From positions 54,870,020 to 54,934,019 of the forward strand of contig OX578153.1 of NCBI GenBank assembly GCA_951213105.1: a stretch of DNA of 64,000 nt. The letters run 5' to 3'. The notes below the pieces were generated by a model that was not told the origin of the DNA, did not search any database, and saw only the letters and a list, made by a program, of their open reading frames with translations. Of this stretch, positions 28,598 to 41,709 are shown piece after piece (the stretch's first letter is position 1; the number at the start of each line of letters is the position of its first letter). Source of the stretch: Amaurobius ferox. Taxonomy: Eukaryota; Arthropoda; Arachnida; Araneae; Amaurobiidae. A program made the position numbers and the translations under genes.

Positions 28598-28739
28598 TAA
28601 ACAGGGCACCAACACAAGCACAAACACACACACCGACACTAGGAAAAGCACGGTAGATAGCCACTTAATCCGCGGCGGCAGGGCCGATAAGCACACCGGT
28701 AGCAGGAGCACAGGAGAAAAACAGGTTCTCGCACGGAGT

Positions 28740-28752
28740 TAGTACATAGTAT
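28740..28752. repeat. 13-bp target site duplication, right (retrotransposon 5' side)
   Basis: tagtacatagtat, identical to 6689-6701. It marks the element's 5' end at 28739 and implies a full-length or nearly full-length insertion. Confidence 0.85.
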
Positions 28753-29149
28753 AATACAAAGAAAAGTCGATTTTTGGATGCTGAAATTCGCAGTTTATGA
28801 ACGAAAAAGAATATTGTACATGTGACGGTTCTTAGTAAAAACAGATTCGATCTCAGATGAGCAATGTGCTAATGAGATACTTCCTATTGTATCTAGAGGC
28901 CCCCGTGAAGGCAGTACAAAATGCCCTTTCCTGGTGTTCTACCCATTTCCAGAGCCCCCGCTGATTTGCAGATCTTTTGAGAATTGTTCGTGTAAGAGAT
29001 GTGGCAATTTGCGGAAACGTGTGTAAAGGAAACGCGCGTGTCGCAATAAAATAGCGGTCGATTACATGTCCCCTCTTAATCGAAATTCTTATCAGCGCCA
29101 TCTTTCACCGTATAAAAAAGACAGCACTTATAGGCAGCCCCCACCCTGA
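28753..29149. other. Unrecognised non-repetitive stretch
   Basis: No gene is supported. An 82-codon minus-strand frame (29101-28853) has no recognisable domain. A G+C-richer patch lies at about 28895-29050. Confidence 0.4.
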
Positions 29150-30175
29150 TCTAATGTTCAAGCGGCAATGGTGTTTCATGTTTTTCGAAGTTCAAAATCT
29201 AGATTAAAATCCATCCAAAGGGAATGATATACTAAATTTAAATTTTTTAGCTTCTCCGATTGATCGAGTTATTCTTGAAAAGAGAGTAAATTTCTATGGC
29301 GGTCCCAAGACGGGCTAGCCCGATAAGGTTTGAAATGCAATGAAATGTAATATACCCCAAAGGACAATGATATATTAAAGACATTCGAGATGCTCCGAAT
29401 TTTTAGTTATTCTAAAAAAAAAACCGATATATTCCTTTTGTTGGGCTCAGGACGGGCTAGTCCGAAAATATTTTTAATTCAAAAAGTTAAAATATACAGC
29501 AAATGACAAGGATAAACTAAATTTCGAATTTTTAGATATACCTGTTCTCGAGTTATATCGCAAAAACGGGTGAATTTCTAAGGCAGGCCTAAGACGGGCT
29601 AACCTTGTACGGTTCAAAATTGAAATAATTAATATATAGCCCAAAAGAAAACGATATATTAAATTTAGATTTCCTACATCCTCTGATTTTCGAGATATTC
29701 TCAAAAACCAGTTAAAGTCCTATGGCGGGCTAGCCCGATAAGCTTCAGAATCAAAAGAACTGAAATATACCACAAGAGAAAATGTCATAACGAATTTCAC
29801 GTTACTGTGATAAATGAACCTGATTATTTTGGATTTCAAAGGTTTGAATGAATGTAATGATCAAGTTAAATAAAATTTTAAAAATACGAATATATTCCTA
29901 GCGCAATCTCTCTGAAAATTAAATGACTTTTTATGTATACCACTTACAATAATCACACCAAATTTTAAACAAATTCTTCAGTTATTTCGAAAGATATCGG
30001 TCATTTCATTTGCAATAAATTCCCATTAGTTTCAATGTTAACACTTCCGCTTTTAACCGCTTATTCGAGATCAACGCCGTCTGGCGGAGGCGGCTTTTCA
30101 GCAACATATCCCAACATTGGGAGGTATAGGCGGTCGGCACACTATTCCTTCTAGACACTGTACCGGTCTTATGGC
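29150..30175 (-). repeat. Inverted copy of the ~140-bp GGGCTAGCCCG array and its leader
   Basis: Units with 'gacgggctagcccgataag'-type cores recur at about 29310, 29450, 29590 and 29725. The following 29790-30175 is the reverse complement of the 4785-5160 leader, including the segments 'tgactttttatgtatacca' and 'tttaaccgcttattcgaga'. The two copies are arranged as an inverted pair 23 kb apart, with the nested transposons between. Confidence 0.8.
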
Positions 30176-30214
30176 TGCAATTTGCCCGTGCCACCGTTCC
30201 CATGTCCAAGTGGG

Positions 30215-32690
30215 CCAGCCAGCCAGCCAGCCAATAATTTGTCGATAGCAGGGCGCCTGGAGCAGAGCTCCGTATCCCTAGTCAGGTAACATATATGTGG
30301 GTCAGAGTCTTCCACTGAACCTAGTCCTTCAATAGGGGCCAATAATGATGAAGAAACAAGTTAGTAGTAAACAAAGAATGCTGTAAACAGTGATCTTATG
30401 TGATCTTAGTGTTTGAAGATAAGGAGGGTGGGGAAACAGGCGAATATCCCCTACTGGGATGCAGAAGAGATTCAGTCAGGAATCAGCATGGGATGTCTAA
30501 ATCGGGATTTAGGATAGCTCTGGGTCTTTTTGGAAATTCACGGAAGTCGTAGTCGGTCATATTATAGATCAGTTCGTTGGGGATCCTAGCAAGGTTATCA
30601 TAGAAATTGTTAGAGAGTTTTCGCATCTCTTGCTTAATAGTTTTAATTTTAAAATCGCGATGTATTACAAAGTTTTTCAAGTATCTTGGGGCTTTTCTGA
30701 TAGAACGTAGGATTTTGTTCTGAATGATTTGGACTTTTTTTATATTAAATTTAGCAGCGTAGCCCCAAATTGGAGAGGCATAGAGAATGATGGGGCGGAT
30801 AACTGATTTGTAAAGTAGGATTTTGTTTTCAATGCTGACATCATTAGAGTACAGGAGGTAGCTCAGTTCTGCTTTTACAAAGTTTATTTTATCTTTGAGT
30901 TTTGCAATGTGGGGTTTCCATGTTAGTCTGCTATCAAGAGTGACACCGAGATATTTACATGTCCTCTCAAAGCAAACTGGCTGATTGTTAATTATGATTG
31001 GTTGGGGCGGAAAACGTTGATGTGAGAAAAAAACAGTTTGACATTTATTAGGGTTTATTTTGATGCGATATTTCTCTAACCAGGGATCGAGAGTGTCCAT
31101 GTGATGTTGCAAGTATCGGTGTAAGTAGTTGGTGTTGTGGTGTGTGGCAAGAATGGCAGTGTCTTCCGCATACAAACAAAGTATAGTGTTGTTGGTTCTA
31201 GGGATGTCGTTTATGTAAATGTTAAAAAGAATGGGACCAAGTTTACTGCCCTGAGGTACTCCAGACAAGATATGTTTGGTGTGTGAGTGTGTCTGGTTCA
31301 GACGGACATGAAAGGTTCTATCGCTGAGGTAGGAGTATAAAATATGGGTAAGAGAGTGTGGCATACGAAGCTGAATGAGTTTGTATATGAGTCCGATGTA
31401 CCACACCCTATCGAAGGCCTTAGCGACGTCAATAAGTATACCTCCAACTGCTGATCGGTTTTGGAGTCCATCAGAGATGTACTCCACCACGCGGAGCAGT
31501 TGGTGTGTTGTAGAGTGAAGTTGTCTAAAACCAAATTGCTCAGGGATGAGAATGTTGTTATTAGCAAGGAAATTGTTGATTTGGATGGCGATGAAATGTT
31601 CAACCAGTTTGCCAAGAGAGGACAGCAGACTAATGGGGCGATAACTTTTTTGGGAGTTTAAATTTTCATTTGGTTTAAGGATTGGAACAATGGCGGCGTG
31701 CTTCCAGTCGCGGGGGAAGTAATTCAGATCGAAAATGGAATTGATTAAAACAGTGATGTAAAAGATTATATTAATAGTGCAGGATTTAAGAGCTTTGTTT
31801 GAAATATTGTCAGGGCCGGGGCTTTTCTTGTTTTGAGAGTGTTGATGTAGTTAACTATGTCAGTGGGGAAAATGTGGGGAAGGGGGGAAGTATTTGGAAC
31901 ACTAAGGAACTGCTTCATGGTATCCTCGGCTTCTTCCATGAAATTTGGGCAGAAAATATCTTCATGTGGTGTGAATTGTTTTTCATATACATCAGCGAGT
32001 AGATTAGCTTTGTCTTGTTCTGTGTAAGCAGTGGTATTATTGTGAGTGAGTAAGGGAATATTTTTGTGCTTTTTACGAATACGTTTTAAGAAGTCCCAAA
32101 GTGAATGATCAGTAGGGGAGAGAGATTCAACATATTGCTTCCATTTGGCTTGTTTATAGTTAGAAATTAAAAGTTTTATTTGTGCCGTCAGGTATCTAGT
32201 TCTGTGGGCAGGATTTCTTGTGTGTTGCCAGTGTGGGCGAGCGCAGTTTCTGAGTTTAATTTGGCTAGTGATAGAATATGGGAGTTTTTGGTAGAGTTGT
32301 GGAATGTAGGTGGAGGTGCTGAGCCAAATGTTTGGGTTAGTGTTTTGATCGCCCTGTCAACATCTTCGGTGGAAGTGATGGTTGGGAAGAGAATGGGGGA
32401 CTCGTTTAGAAGTTTAACAAAATCCAGTTAACTTTAGTAGGGAGAGAGGGGGCGGGAAGAGGGGTATTTAGTTGCAGCGTTAATAAGATAGGTAGATAGT
32501 CCGAGGTAAAATCCAAGTGGGCAAAATACCGGTTTGAAAGAGTGTTGGAAGGAGGTAGAATTTTGTTCCTTCTTATTTGAGGGAACGAAGGAGGTAGATT
32601 GGGGAATTTTCCCCACAATTCCATGCGCTCAGCTGCAATTTCTTGAAGAACATGCGGATACTGAGATATCACACACATGGACCTTGTATA
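30215..32690 (-). pseudogene. Second Jockey-like element, 5'-truncated, YAED active site
   Basis: The reverse transcriptase frame 31490-30483 shows 'ILIDVAKAFDRVW', 'SGVPQGSKLGPILF' and 'YAEDTAIL', where the catalytic YADD has become YAED, then 'CKYLGVTLDSRLTWKPHI' and 'LYKSVIRPIILYASPIWG'. The upstream part (to about 32690) contains remains of the endonuclease end ('SDYLPILL') and reverse transcriptase start ('YRPISLLSSLGKLVE' in a shifted frame), with many stops. The 3' end carries a (TGGC)n tail at about 30216-30232. The element is a different family from the one at 6702-28739: the proteins are similar in motif order but differ in most residues. Confidence 0.88.
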
Positions 32691-34555
32691 CAAATTATAT
32701 CTGAAGATTGTACAATAATGATGAATTTATAGTATTTTGTATAGATTATTTTGCATTCATTTCACGGACTTATTTACGAATTAAACAGATTGATCCTTAT
32801 TACACATCAGAATTTAATGAACGGAGAATCCTACTGAAAAATATTGATGCGGGTATGCACATTTTGTTTATTTGAGTTAACTGCTATCTCATAAATTAGA
32901 AATATTTGTTCCTCGATTTCAGGATAATTTTTATAAAAATGTTTGTTTCTTAATTACAAAACGTATACAATTAAGTGTTAGTTAAAAGTCGTAAGCTAGC
33001 TGATTTTCCTTTGAAGCAGCAACTTTAAAATATAATGTTCTGTTTCTTGGGCAAATTTTCTGGATTTATCTAAGTAATTTTTAACAAATGATAAAAATAT
33101 TTTCTTAGATTTATCTAATATACATTCTCCTTATATAAAACTATCTTAATACTCATTTATTTTATATTGTTAAAAAGGAATATAATGTGTTTATATTTAA
33201 ATGAATATATGTTGTTAATTATTGTAAATAAATTATTTATACAATATATTTCAAGTTTGATTATATTTTAGTTTTGTATTCTAAGTTTTTACATATCAAA
33301 GCAAAATGCCCCATAACTTGAGATGATGTGATTATGATGTCAATATTATGATTAGTAAAGAATTGTGTTTTATAATTACGAATATCAATAACAAAGTAAA
33401 ATGTTTATTGCATTCAAAATTACTTTACATACTTACATTTTGCAATAAACTAAATTGTGTAAATTAGCTTACCAAATGCTAATCCCACCCCCCTAATAAA
33501 AGAAAGAATACTCCATCATTGCTAATTTCAGAAATATAAATTGTTTTTATATATTTTAGATACTACGAAGTCGATTTTATTTTATTAATTTTATTTTAGG
33601 ATTACTTAGTGGACCACCTATTTTACATATCAATGAATCAATGAAACATGTCCATCATAAGTATTTTTTATAGTGCTATATTAAAAACATTATTTTTAAT
33701 TGCAGTATTAGTGGTGTATGAGATTTTTTGTATCTGGGCAATGCAGTAAGGTCTTATGTGTTTTTAATGGAAAATGAGTTATACCGATTTTATAATAGTT
33801 AAAATATATTCGGTATAAATATGCATAGCTTTTTCTCTATGCCAACTTCTTATATCGATTTGTCTTGAATAAAATTTCTAAAAATGGTGTTGCACTTTCT
33901 CCACTAATTCAAGTTTATACATCATAACTTAGGTCTAAAACGAAGATTAAACGAAGATTATCTTTTTTGACTTTTAAGAATGAATTCTTTAAAGAGTTTC
34001 ATGGAATAAAACTTTTATATATATATATCTTAGAATAAGCATATATTTACAGTTTTAAAAATATATTAAATTTAATTTTAGCATATTATTTTTAATTTGA
34101 TGTTTAGTTTATAAAGATCCAAGTTTAATTTATATATATTATTTAGATTTAATTTATATATATATAAGATATTTCAAAAACAATAATAAAATTGTTATTT
34201 TGTTTCTCATTTCCGTATATTTGTTATATTAAATAGATAAAATAATAACATGGAATAATGAATTAGAAATAATACGTTTTTTAAAAAAGCAATTAAAAAA
34301 AAAAGAAAGAGATATATTGTTTACCAAAAATGAATGTCAAAAGCATTTAAGAAAAATTGGTCCTAGCCCTTTAAGCGGGAGTAATGGGGGTTGGACATGT
34401 GTACGTTTCTAGAATGGATCCCGGAAAATACCCCCTTTTTCATTCCAATGTTTCATGGCCGGAAAATACCGGCTTGCATGTGAACGGGGTTACTGAGAAG
34501 CAAACAATTTTTTCAATGAAGGTTTAAGCATAGAGTTAAATTACTTGTACCTCCA
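32691..34555. other. Very AT-rich non-coding DNA
   Basis: No gene, tRNA or clear transposon part is seen. TATATA tracts lie near 34015-34030 and 34130-34170. The last part includes a less AT-rich patch at 34365-34500. Confidence 0.4.
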
Positions 34556-35010
34556 TGGTTTTAAGTTTTTAAATAATATAAACTATTATAGTATTGTGAT
34601 GAGTGAAAGGAATTTAAAAAAATTTATGAATGACATCCTGCTTTTATATAGAAGCGATTTATCTGTCGATGACGTAATTTGAATAAAATTCATTTGTTTT
34701 CGATGACGTTTTCAAATATAATAAATTATTGTAGTATCATGATAATTTTAAAATCATTACCGAGGAATGTATCGCATTTTAGAGATGTTTAAACCAGGCA
34801 ATGTATATTTCAATGCCGTCATTTGAATGAAGTTCATTTTTTTTATGAAGTTTTAAGTTTTCAAATATAATAAATGAATGCAGTATTGTGATAATCTTTA
34901 AAATATTACCGAGGAATGTACCGCATTTTAAAGATGTTTATATAAAATTGCATTAAAGTTGGAAATTGTTTCATAATCAATGCTTTATGCATGATTGATC
35001 TTTTCTAAAA
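34556..35010 (+). repeat. Three tandem ~150-bp units, also inverted at 48060-48330
   Basis: Units begin at about 34556, 34706 and 34854, each with a 'ttttcaaatataataaa' block, a 'taccgaggaatgta.cgca' block and an 'agatgttta' block. The array ends with 'tttcataatcaatgcttta'. The reverse complement of this order is found at 48060-48330. Confidence 0.65.
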
Positions 35011-36630
35011 TTGTGGTATAAACCATGAAGGCGCTCTTAGTCTTAGAGAGATAATTATATATAATAACAAATAATCATAAACAATTCTTTCATACATGCG
35101 CTTGTAAAAAGAAAAAAAGAGATAACAAAACAATCTCAAAATGGGAGCTTTACTAACAAATAGTAGTGCAAGTAATAGTACAAGTAATAGTGGTACAATT
35201 AATAGTACATGTAATAGTGATACATTAATATTACAAGTAATGGTTCAAGTAATAATACAAGTAATAGTAAAGCTCATTAAAATAAAGGTTAATCAACGGC
35301 AAAGTAATTTTTTTTATCAAATTTACTATTTTATTCTGGCGATTACGCATAATCTCCGGTAAATTTGAGTAATTAAGTACGATTTATGATATGTACCACA
35401 ACAAACTGGTGAGTATGAATAATTACCAGTAAATGTGAATTATCTGCAATATTTGAAATAAATTTATCAAACTCACCATGCTGATTGATGATCGTGCATA
35501 ATAACCGGATAACTAACCGCGCAAAATGGGGTCGGGAATTTTTGCGACAGTAAAACTTATTTCTGTGATTTTATAAAAACGGATTGCTACAAAAACTGAT
35601 TTCTATAATATATAGTGATGGCTAACAGGGAAAGTCCGCTGGTCTTACTATTAAAATGTTTTCATGTATGTATGTATATATGCAAATGAGTTTCCAAAAT
35701 CCAGTCTCGGCCTAAAAACGCGCGGTTTTTTGAAACGTAACTATTGAACCGAGAGTTTTGAAAATGCGAAATATTTGATCGATTTATAAATACTTGCAAA
35801 AAGTGTCTTATTTTTGACAATAGGAAGAGGGGTGTGCCGATAATCTATCTTCTCACTCAAAAATAAAGTTAGAACCTCGGTTGTATTTTCTAACGATATA
35901 TAGATAATTTTTGATCGGTCTCTAAAAGTGGGATTCTTGATAAAGTCGATAGGTGTTTTTTTATAAAAAATCCCCCAAAATACAAAAGAACCCATTCAGA
36001 ACAATAAATGATTACCCCTATAGTTTATCGACTCTGGGAGCTCGCGTAGTTTGGAAGTTCAGACTGTAGGTCGAAGTAGAGATAAAAATACAGATTTTTA
36101 AGATCACGAGTTTCACAAATATAAATTTTAACTTTTAAATATAGGATTCTAACATTATTATAATAATTTGTGTATTGTTTTTCTATTTTTTCCCGGCCGT
36201 CTTTTGTAACTGATTTACACTCTTTGGGCGAGCTGTGAGAGCTGCGTAATAAATAAACAAATACACATTATTATAACCATGCCGTGAGAAAATCACGGTG
36301 TTCCAATTAAAACTTCTTTTTTTACGATTTTGAATGTATTCCTCAAAATTAAAATAAAAAATATAATTTCAAGGTTGTTGAACGAAGTGAGTTACAACGT
36401 TGTGAGAAAAATACCTTGGGGCTGATCCCATAACTTGAGAAGGGAGTTACGGAATTTGGTGAGCGTGAGCTAATAAGGTGGAAAAGCCTCAACGGCAGTG
36501 GTGAATTAACATAACGGAGAAGCCAGCGAATGCCAGGACCATCGCTTCTGAAGGGAGCCTCATTTCAAACGAAAAATAAAATTAAAAAATCTTTAAGAAA
36601 AAAAAATTAATAGTGAAAAAGGATTAAGAA
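35011..36630. repeat. Non-coding with a dispersed repeat at about 35690-36010
   Basis: An agtaatagta-rich patch at 35155-35275 gives a low-complexity frame only. Bases 35690-36010 ('ctatcttctcactca' and 'tgataaagtcgatagg' segments) resemble 43130-43400 in style and wording and appear to be a diverged shared repeat. The stretch 36280-36560 is unrecognised. Confidence 0.4.
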
Positions 36631-36875
36631 GTGAAGATTTTTAATAGCGAAGAAGGAAATAAGGACGAACTCGAAAATGAATTCCAAAAAGGGGATTTAA
36701 AGTATTTGCATTTGTATTTATATGGAGAAAACTTAATTCAAGCGCTTCCAAATGTTGAAATAGTATTTCGTTCTTATCTGTGTTTAATAATCACCAATGT
36801 TATCGGGGAAAGGTCATTCTCTAAATTAAAACTAACCAAAAACAACTTAAGAAGCTCTTTTTTTTTGCCTTTAGA
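36631..36875 (+). pseudogene. hAT-family transposase C-terminal relic
   Basis: The frame includes 'ALPNVEIVFRSYLCLIITNV' followed by 'IGERSFSKLKLTKNNLRS', the hallmark of the hAT C-terminal dimerisation domain (hATC). No upstream catalytic DDE part or terminal inverted repeats are seen. The relic is cut off at about 36875 where a non-LTR element begins, and the frame runs a little into that element. Confidence 0.85.
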
Positions 36876-39800
36876 GGGTTGCGTTGTAGGTGGTGTGTTT
36901 TTGTGACTCTGGTGATTTTAAGGCGTTTTTTAACTTTTTTAAAGTGTTTTATCTCTTTTAAAGTGTTTTTATGTGTTTTAGTTAGCTTTGTTACTTTAAT
37001 CGTATTTAGAATTGGATTGAGGTGCATTTATGTAATTGTGAGAGGATTTTTAGTGATTAATGCCAACGACAGCTCTAGATAGTAATGGCGACAGCCCGCC
37101 TGATCGGAAAGTTAGCGACGTGTTGGAAAGTGAGACAAAGATTTTTCTGTCAACATTAAATAATATGAAACTATAGTTTATTAAGGTGACTGATAAGAAA
37201 TCCGTTACACATCAGGAAAGTATTAACTTTGAAAACATGGTAAAGATCTTCTGAGTCTTTATGAACAGGCTCAAATAGGGTGTAGTAAAGGGGCTGTCTC
37301 TCCGGATGTGGTGAGGGCTGATATTGAAAATGTGGACAAGGTGGTAAATGTAGTTATGGAGAGACTCGAATTATTTCAATCAAGTGTACTCAATAGATTT
37401 GATGTGATTGAGGCGCAGATTGATGAATCTGTGAACGCAGGGGTACACCGTTTGGGGATTGATGTGTTTAATAGTGACTTAAACATTAAGGAAACATATA
37501 TAAATCGTGGTGCTGTGGATGTCGAGGATCACGTTCTGCTCCCTGAGTCAGAATTTCCACTAATTTCCATTGATCATAATTATGAAACTGAAAAACCTCA
37601 AAATCTGATAAATTTTTCGTCTGTTGCAATGAGAAATACGAGAAATCATAAACTAGCATCACGTAATTATAAAAGGGGCACTGGGGGTTCCAGAATGCAA
37701 AACGAGAATTTTCGTCAACAAAATATGCCCCCTATGGGAAACAATGTAGTTTGAAAAGTTAATACCATGTTGAAAAGGCGACCGGCTCCAGTTGAGGGTT
37801 TGCAAGAGGGTACTGCTATCAGGGTCATAAAAACCCCAGGGTGAGACGAGTTCTTGTAAGTTTCTACCATCCAGATACGCTGCCTGCTGATGTCACGGAG
37901 AGCCTGAACTTTTGAAATTCGGATTTGATTGTGTTAAACCTAAGACGAGAAATATAGATCAACATGCTTCTTTTGTACTGTCAAATAATGAAGAACATTA
38001 CCACGAACTCTCTGATCCCAGTATATGGACAATTGGACTCAAGGTATCTGAATTCTTGGGTCGTCCATGACAAATTGTTGAAGAAACTGTGAACTATAAG
38101 TCTATAGAATATAATCCTGAGGATTCATGTGATCAAAATACTGGTAATAGTTCAACAGGAAGTAAGTGACTATCAGACAGTCCAACAGCAAATCACTTAA
38201 ATGGATATAGCTACAAATCTGTTCCTGTGCCTTGCAAACGTACCAATTTAATGATGGATATAAAAAATGAGATCAAATTTTATTACCAATATGTATGTGG
38301 ATTTAGAACTAAAATTAACGAGTTTTATTCAATACCTTATCAAATGACTTCGATATCATTTGCCTAACTGAAACATGGTTAAATGGTGATATTGGTAGTT
38401 GTGAAATTTTCGGTGATAAATATAATGTTTTTAGGTGCGATAGAGATCCGTTTGTTACTGGGCTATATTGAGGCAGAGGTGTACTTATTGCTATAAAAAA
38501 AGCTTTTGATTCTATTGAACTAACTGATGTATCATTTGAAAACGAGTGCTTATGGATTCGTGTCAGTGCGTCATTTACCTGCAAATTTTATATTGGTATC
38601 ATTTACTGTGTGACTAATACTACTGTTGATAAGTATGAAAGTTTCTTTAAAAGCGTTGAAAAATAATGCTGTCCTTCACCCGATCATGTATTTATATTGA
38701 GATTTTAATCTTCCAGCTGTAAATTTCAATCACTTCCATATTAGTACCTTATCGGGCCACTCTCAAGTTGGGCCATGTCTAACTTTATGCAGTTCCTAAA
38801 TTTTGCTCAGATAAACACTATTTGTAATAAATATGGTAAAATTCTTGATCTCATCCTGACCAACTATAAACAGATCATTATTGAATACTCTACCCCCAGT
38901 TTCGTGAAAGAGGACCCTTACCATCCTGCTCTAGAGGGATCTATTCTGATTAAAAGGTTGAGCAGAAACCATCCAATTAATAAAAATATGAAATATAACT
39001 TCAGAAAAGCCAATTATCCAATGCTATATGATTACTTCTATAATACTGACTGGAACTTTTTAAATATATATACTAATGTAAACTATGTTGTATCGAGTTT
39101 TTATGATTGTGTCTATGCGATTTTTGAATTATGTGTACCTAAATATATTCCTACGGAGCGTAAATATAAATCGTGGCACTCTTCTACACTATCCATAATA
39201 TAAAGTTAAAAAAAGTATCGTAATAAATCTATTAGGGGAGGTGATAAAAGTGATCTTCAGGAATTTCATAGACTACGCAAAGTGGTGAAGGATGGAATCA
39301 AAAATGATTTTGATGTTCATGTTACTATCATGGCACTGGAACTCAACAAGAACCCTAGGACTCTCTGGAGTTTTTGTAAAGTCGAGTCACATGGTAGTCG
39401 AGGATCTCATCTATGAGTTAATAATAATACAGATTACACTACTGATAATGATATTGCTAACTGCTTCGCTGATTTCTTTGAATCTGTTTATATCCAGAGT
39501 AGCCAACCTATTAATTTTGAACTGCTGACAAAGCATTGTAAATTCAATAACATTAACTTAATTAATGTTAAATATATTTCTGAAAATGACGTTTCCAAAT
39601 CCCCAAAGAAGTTAAAATCCAGCCAGTGTATAAGTTGTGATGATTTTCCCTGTTTCATTATTAAAGGTTGTGCTGACTCCCTAACTTACCCCTTAAACCT
39701 TACTCATCTTGTTTAATCTTTCGATTAAAACTATGACTTTCCCCAATGTCTGGAAATATGTTCAAGTTTCTCCGGTGCATAAAAAGAACAAGCATGATAT

Positions 39801-41667
39801 TTCAAACTACAGGTCTATTACTATTCTGTCCCCTTTTCTAAGATTTTTGAATGTGCTATGCATGAAAGGATCTTTTCCCAAATTAAGCAATGGATATCTC
39901 AGTACCAGCATGGCTTTATGCCAATGCGTCAACATTAACTAATTTAAATTGTTTTACCAGTGATATTATTGATGCTATTGATACCAAGAACAACTGGATG
40001 TTATTTATACTGATTTTAGTAAGGCATTTGATCACATCGATCTGGGGTTATTAACCCGTAAACTGGTTACGAGTGGATTTAGTGTTGACTTGTCGACTTG
40101 GTTGTCTTCTTATATTATAGGTAGACTGTATTCTATGAAGTACCTTGGTGTAAACTCTAGCCTATACAGTAGTTCCTCTGGTGTTCCTCAGGGATCAAAC
40201 TGGTCTGTTTTAAATAAACTCCATTTAAATGCTTCTAAATTCTATGTTATGAGCATGGCTAGGATCCGTAATATTCACTATTACAATTACATTTTAAATA
40301 ATTTGACCTCTATCTCGATGTACTCATATTATTGATTTGGGTGTCACTTTCGATGGTACTTTAACTTCCAGAGACACATCGATCATGCTATTAAAAGTGT
40401 CTACCAAAGACTTGCTTTCACCTTAAGACGATCTCGTGTTTTTGGCAGATCTGATACTATTATTTGCATTTATAATACCCTTGTTAAACCAATTTTGGAA
40501 TATTTTGCAATGATCTGGGACCCTGTTTACAGTATGCATTCTCAACGAATAGAAGTCGTGCAAAATAAACTTTTACGTACTATGGATTGCAGATTGACTG
40601 GCTGTTATCCTTATGATATGCATACGAGTGATCTCAGACAAAAATATAATTTAATGTCTCTTGAGAAAAGAAGAAAATGGTCCTGCCTCCTGTTTTATTA
40701 TAAAGTTTTAAATAATACTATTGATTGCCCCACTCTACCTTCTTCCCTAGAATTTCATATACCTGTTAATAATACTAGGAAAGAAACTTTGTTTCACAAT
40801 ACTAATGTTAAACACAATTACATGAAATGCTATTCTATCTATAAATTTATTGATCTATATAATACCTATTGTACTGATATTGATATATTTAACTTGACTC
40901 CTGCCTGTTTTAAAAAATCTGATGTGGGCAACACATGACTTTCCTTATATAATGTAACGAATTTACTACTTATACAGTAAAAAAATAGGTTTTTCTTAAG
41001 TAGATACTAATATTCTTTCCAAGATATTGAATTTTCGACAAATAGTCGTCCTTTTCATTGATTTAGCGTCATTTTTATCCATTTGGCGAGATTTTCGTTA
41101 ACTTGGCAAAATTACAAAAAGTCGCTGAGTTGGCGACATTCCGCCAAATTCGTCGCCAAAATCTCGCCAAGCGTTATGCACTAAGAAATAAGTTATTCTT
41201 ACAGCAGATAAATGACTATTGGCGTTCAAATACAAAAGTATTACTCACTTGACTCCTCAAAGAATTTTTTGTCATGAATGGAACGAGCTCCATCCAATTT
41301 ATCACATTGTATTACATATGAAAAATTAACATGTTTCTCAATAGGAAATATTTTTTATATGACTTTTAGATATATTTTTGAAAAATGAACGTTATCTCGA
41401 GAATGGTTCATGTTAGCGTTCTAAAATTTATGTCAATCGTTTCCTAATGAAAAATTACATAAGAAATGTCTATTTGCGTAACTTTATTAGTGGTTTTTAT
41501 TTTTTGACGATTTTTTCAAAATTTCATTCGAAAATTTATAGGGGTTCTGAACATTCGATTGCGTATAAAAGCAACAGACTTCCAGTGCTTACGGATTGTG
41601 ATTTTTGTACCAAATTTCGTTCGAATCGGTCCATTTGTTCGTCAGTTATCGTCTCCACAGACTCACT

Positions 41668-41709
<42 letters not shown>

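Larger units (their letters stand above)
6702..28739 (-). mobile_element. Jockey-type non-LTR retrotransposon, split by the Polinton
   Basis: On the minus strand the element runs from its 5' end at 28739 through ORF1 (28597-26784) and ORF2 (about 26769-24079). It is then interrupted by the Polinton and continues at 7142 down to 6702. Without the Polinton it is about 5.1 kb, normal for Jockey elements. Identical 13-bp duplications flank it. Its 3' end carries a short repeat ('ccttgag' twice, 6702-6718) rather than a long poly-A. It is less AT-rich than its surroundings. Several stops and frameshifts in G/C or T homopolymers show that this copy is dead or poorly sequenced. Confidence 0.9.

Noticed and set aside
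28598..28711. Hydrophobic leader of Jockey ORF1 read as a signal peptide
   Set aside because: Gag-like ORF1 proteins are not secreted; the internal MASQPRRE start is more likely and the leader lies in the 5' untranslated region.
27806..28742. Plus-strand frames of 71-89 codons opposite Jockey ORF1
   Set aside because: They are shadows of the zinc-knuckle/low-complexity ORF1 on the other strand and show no domain.
36821..37082. Two overlapping opposite-strand frames
   Set aside because: Low-complexity products of the 5' untranslated region of the non-LTR element.
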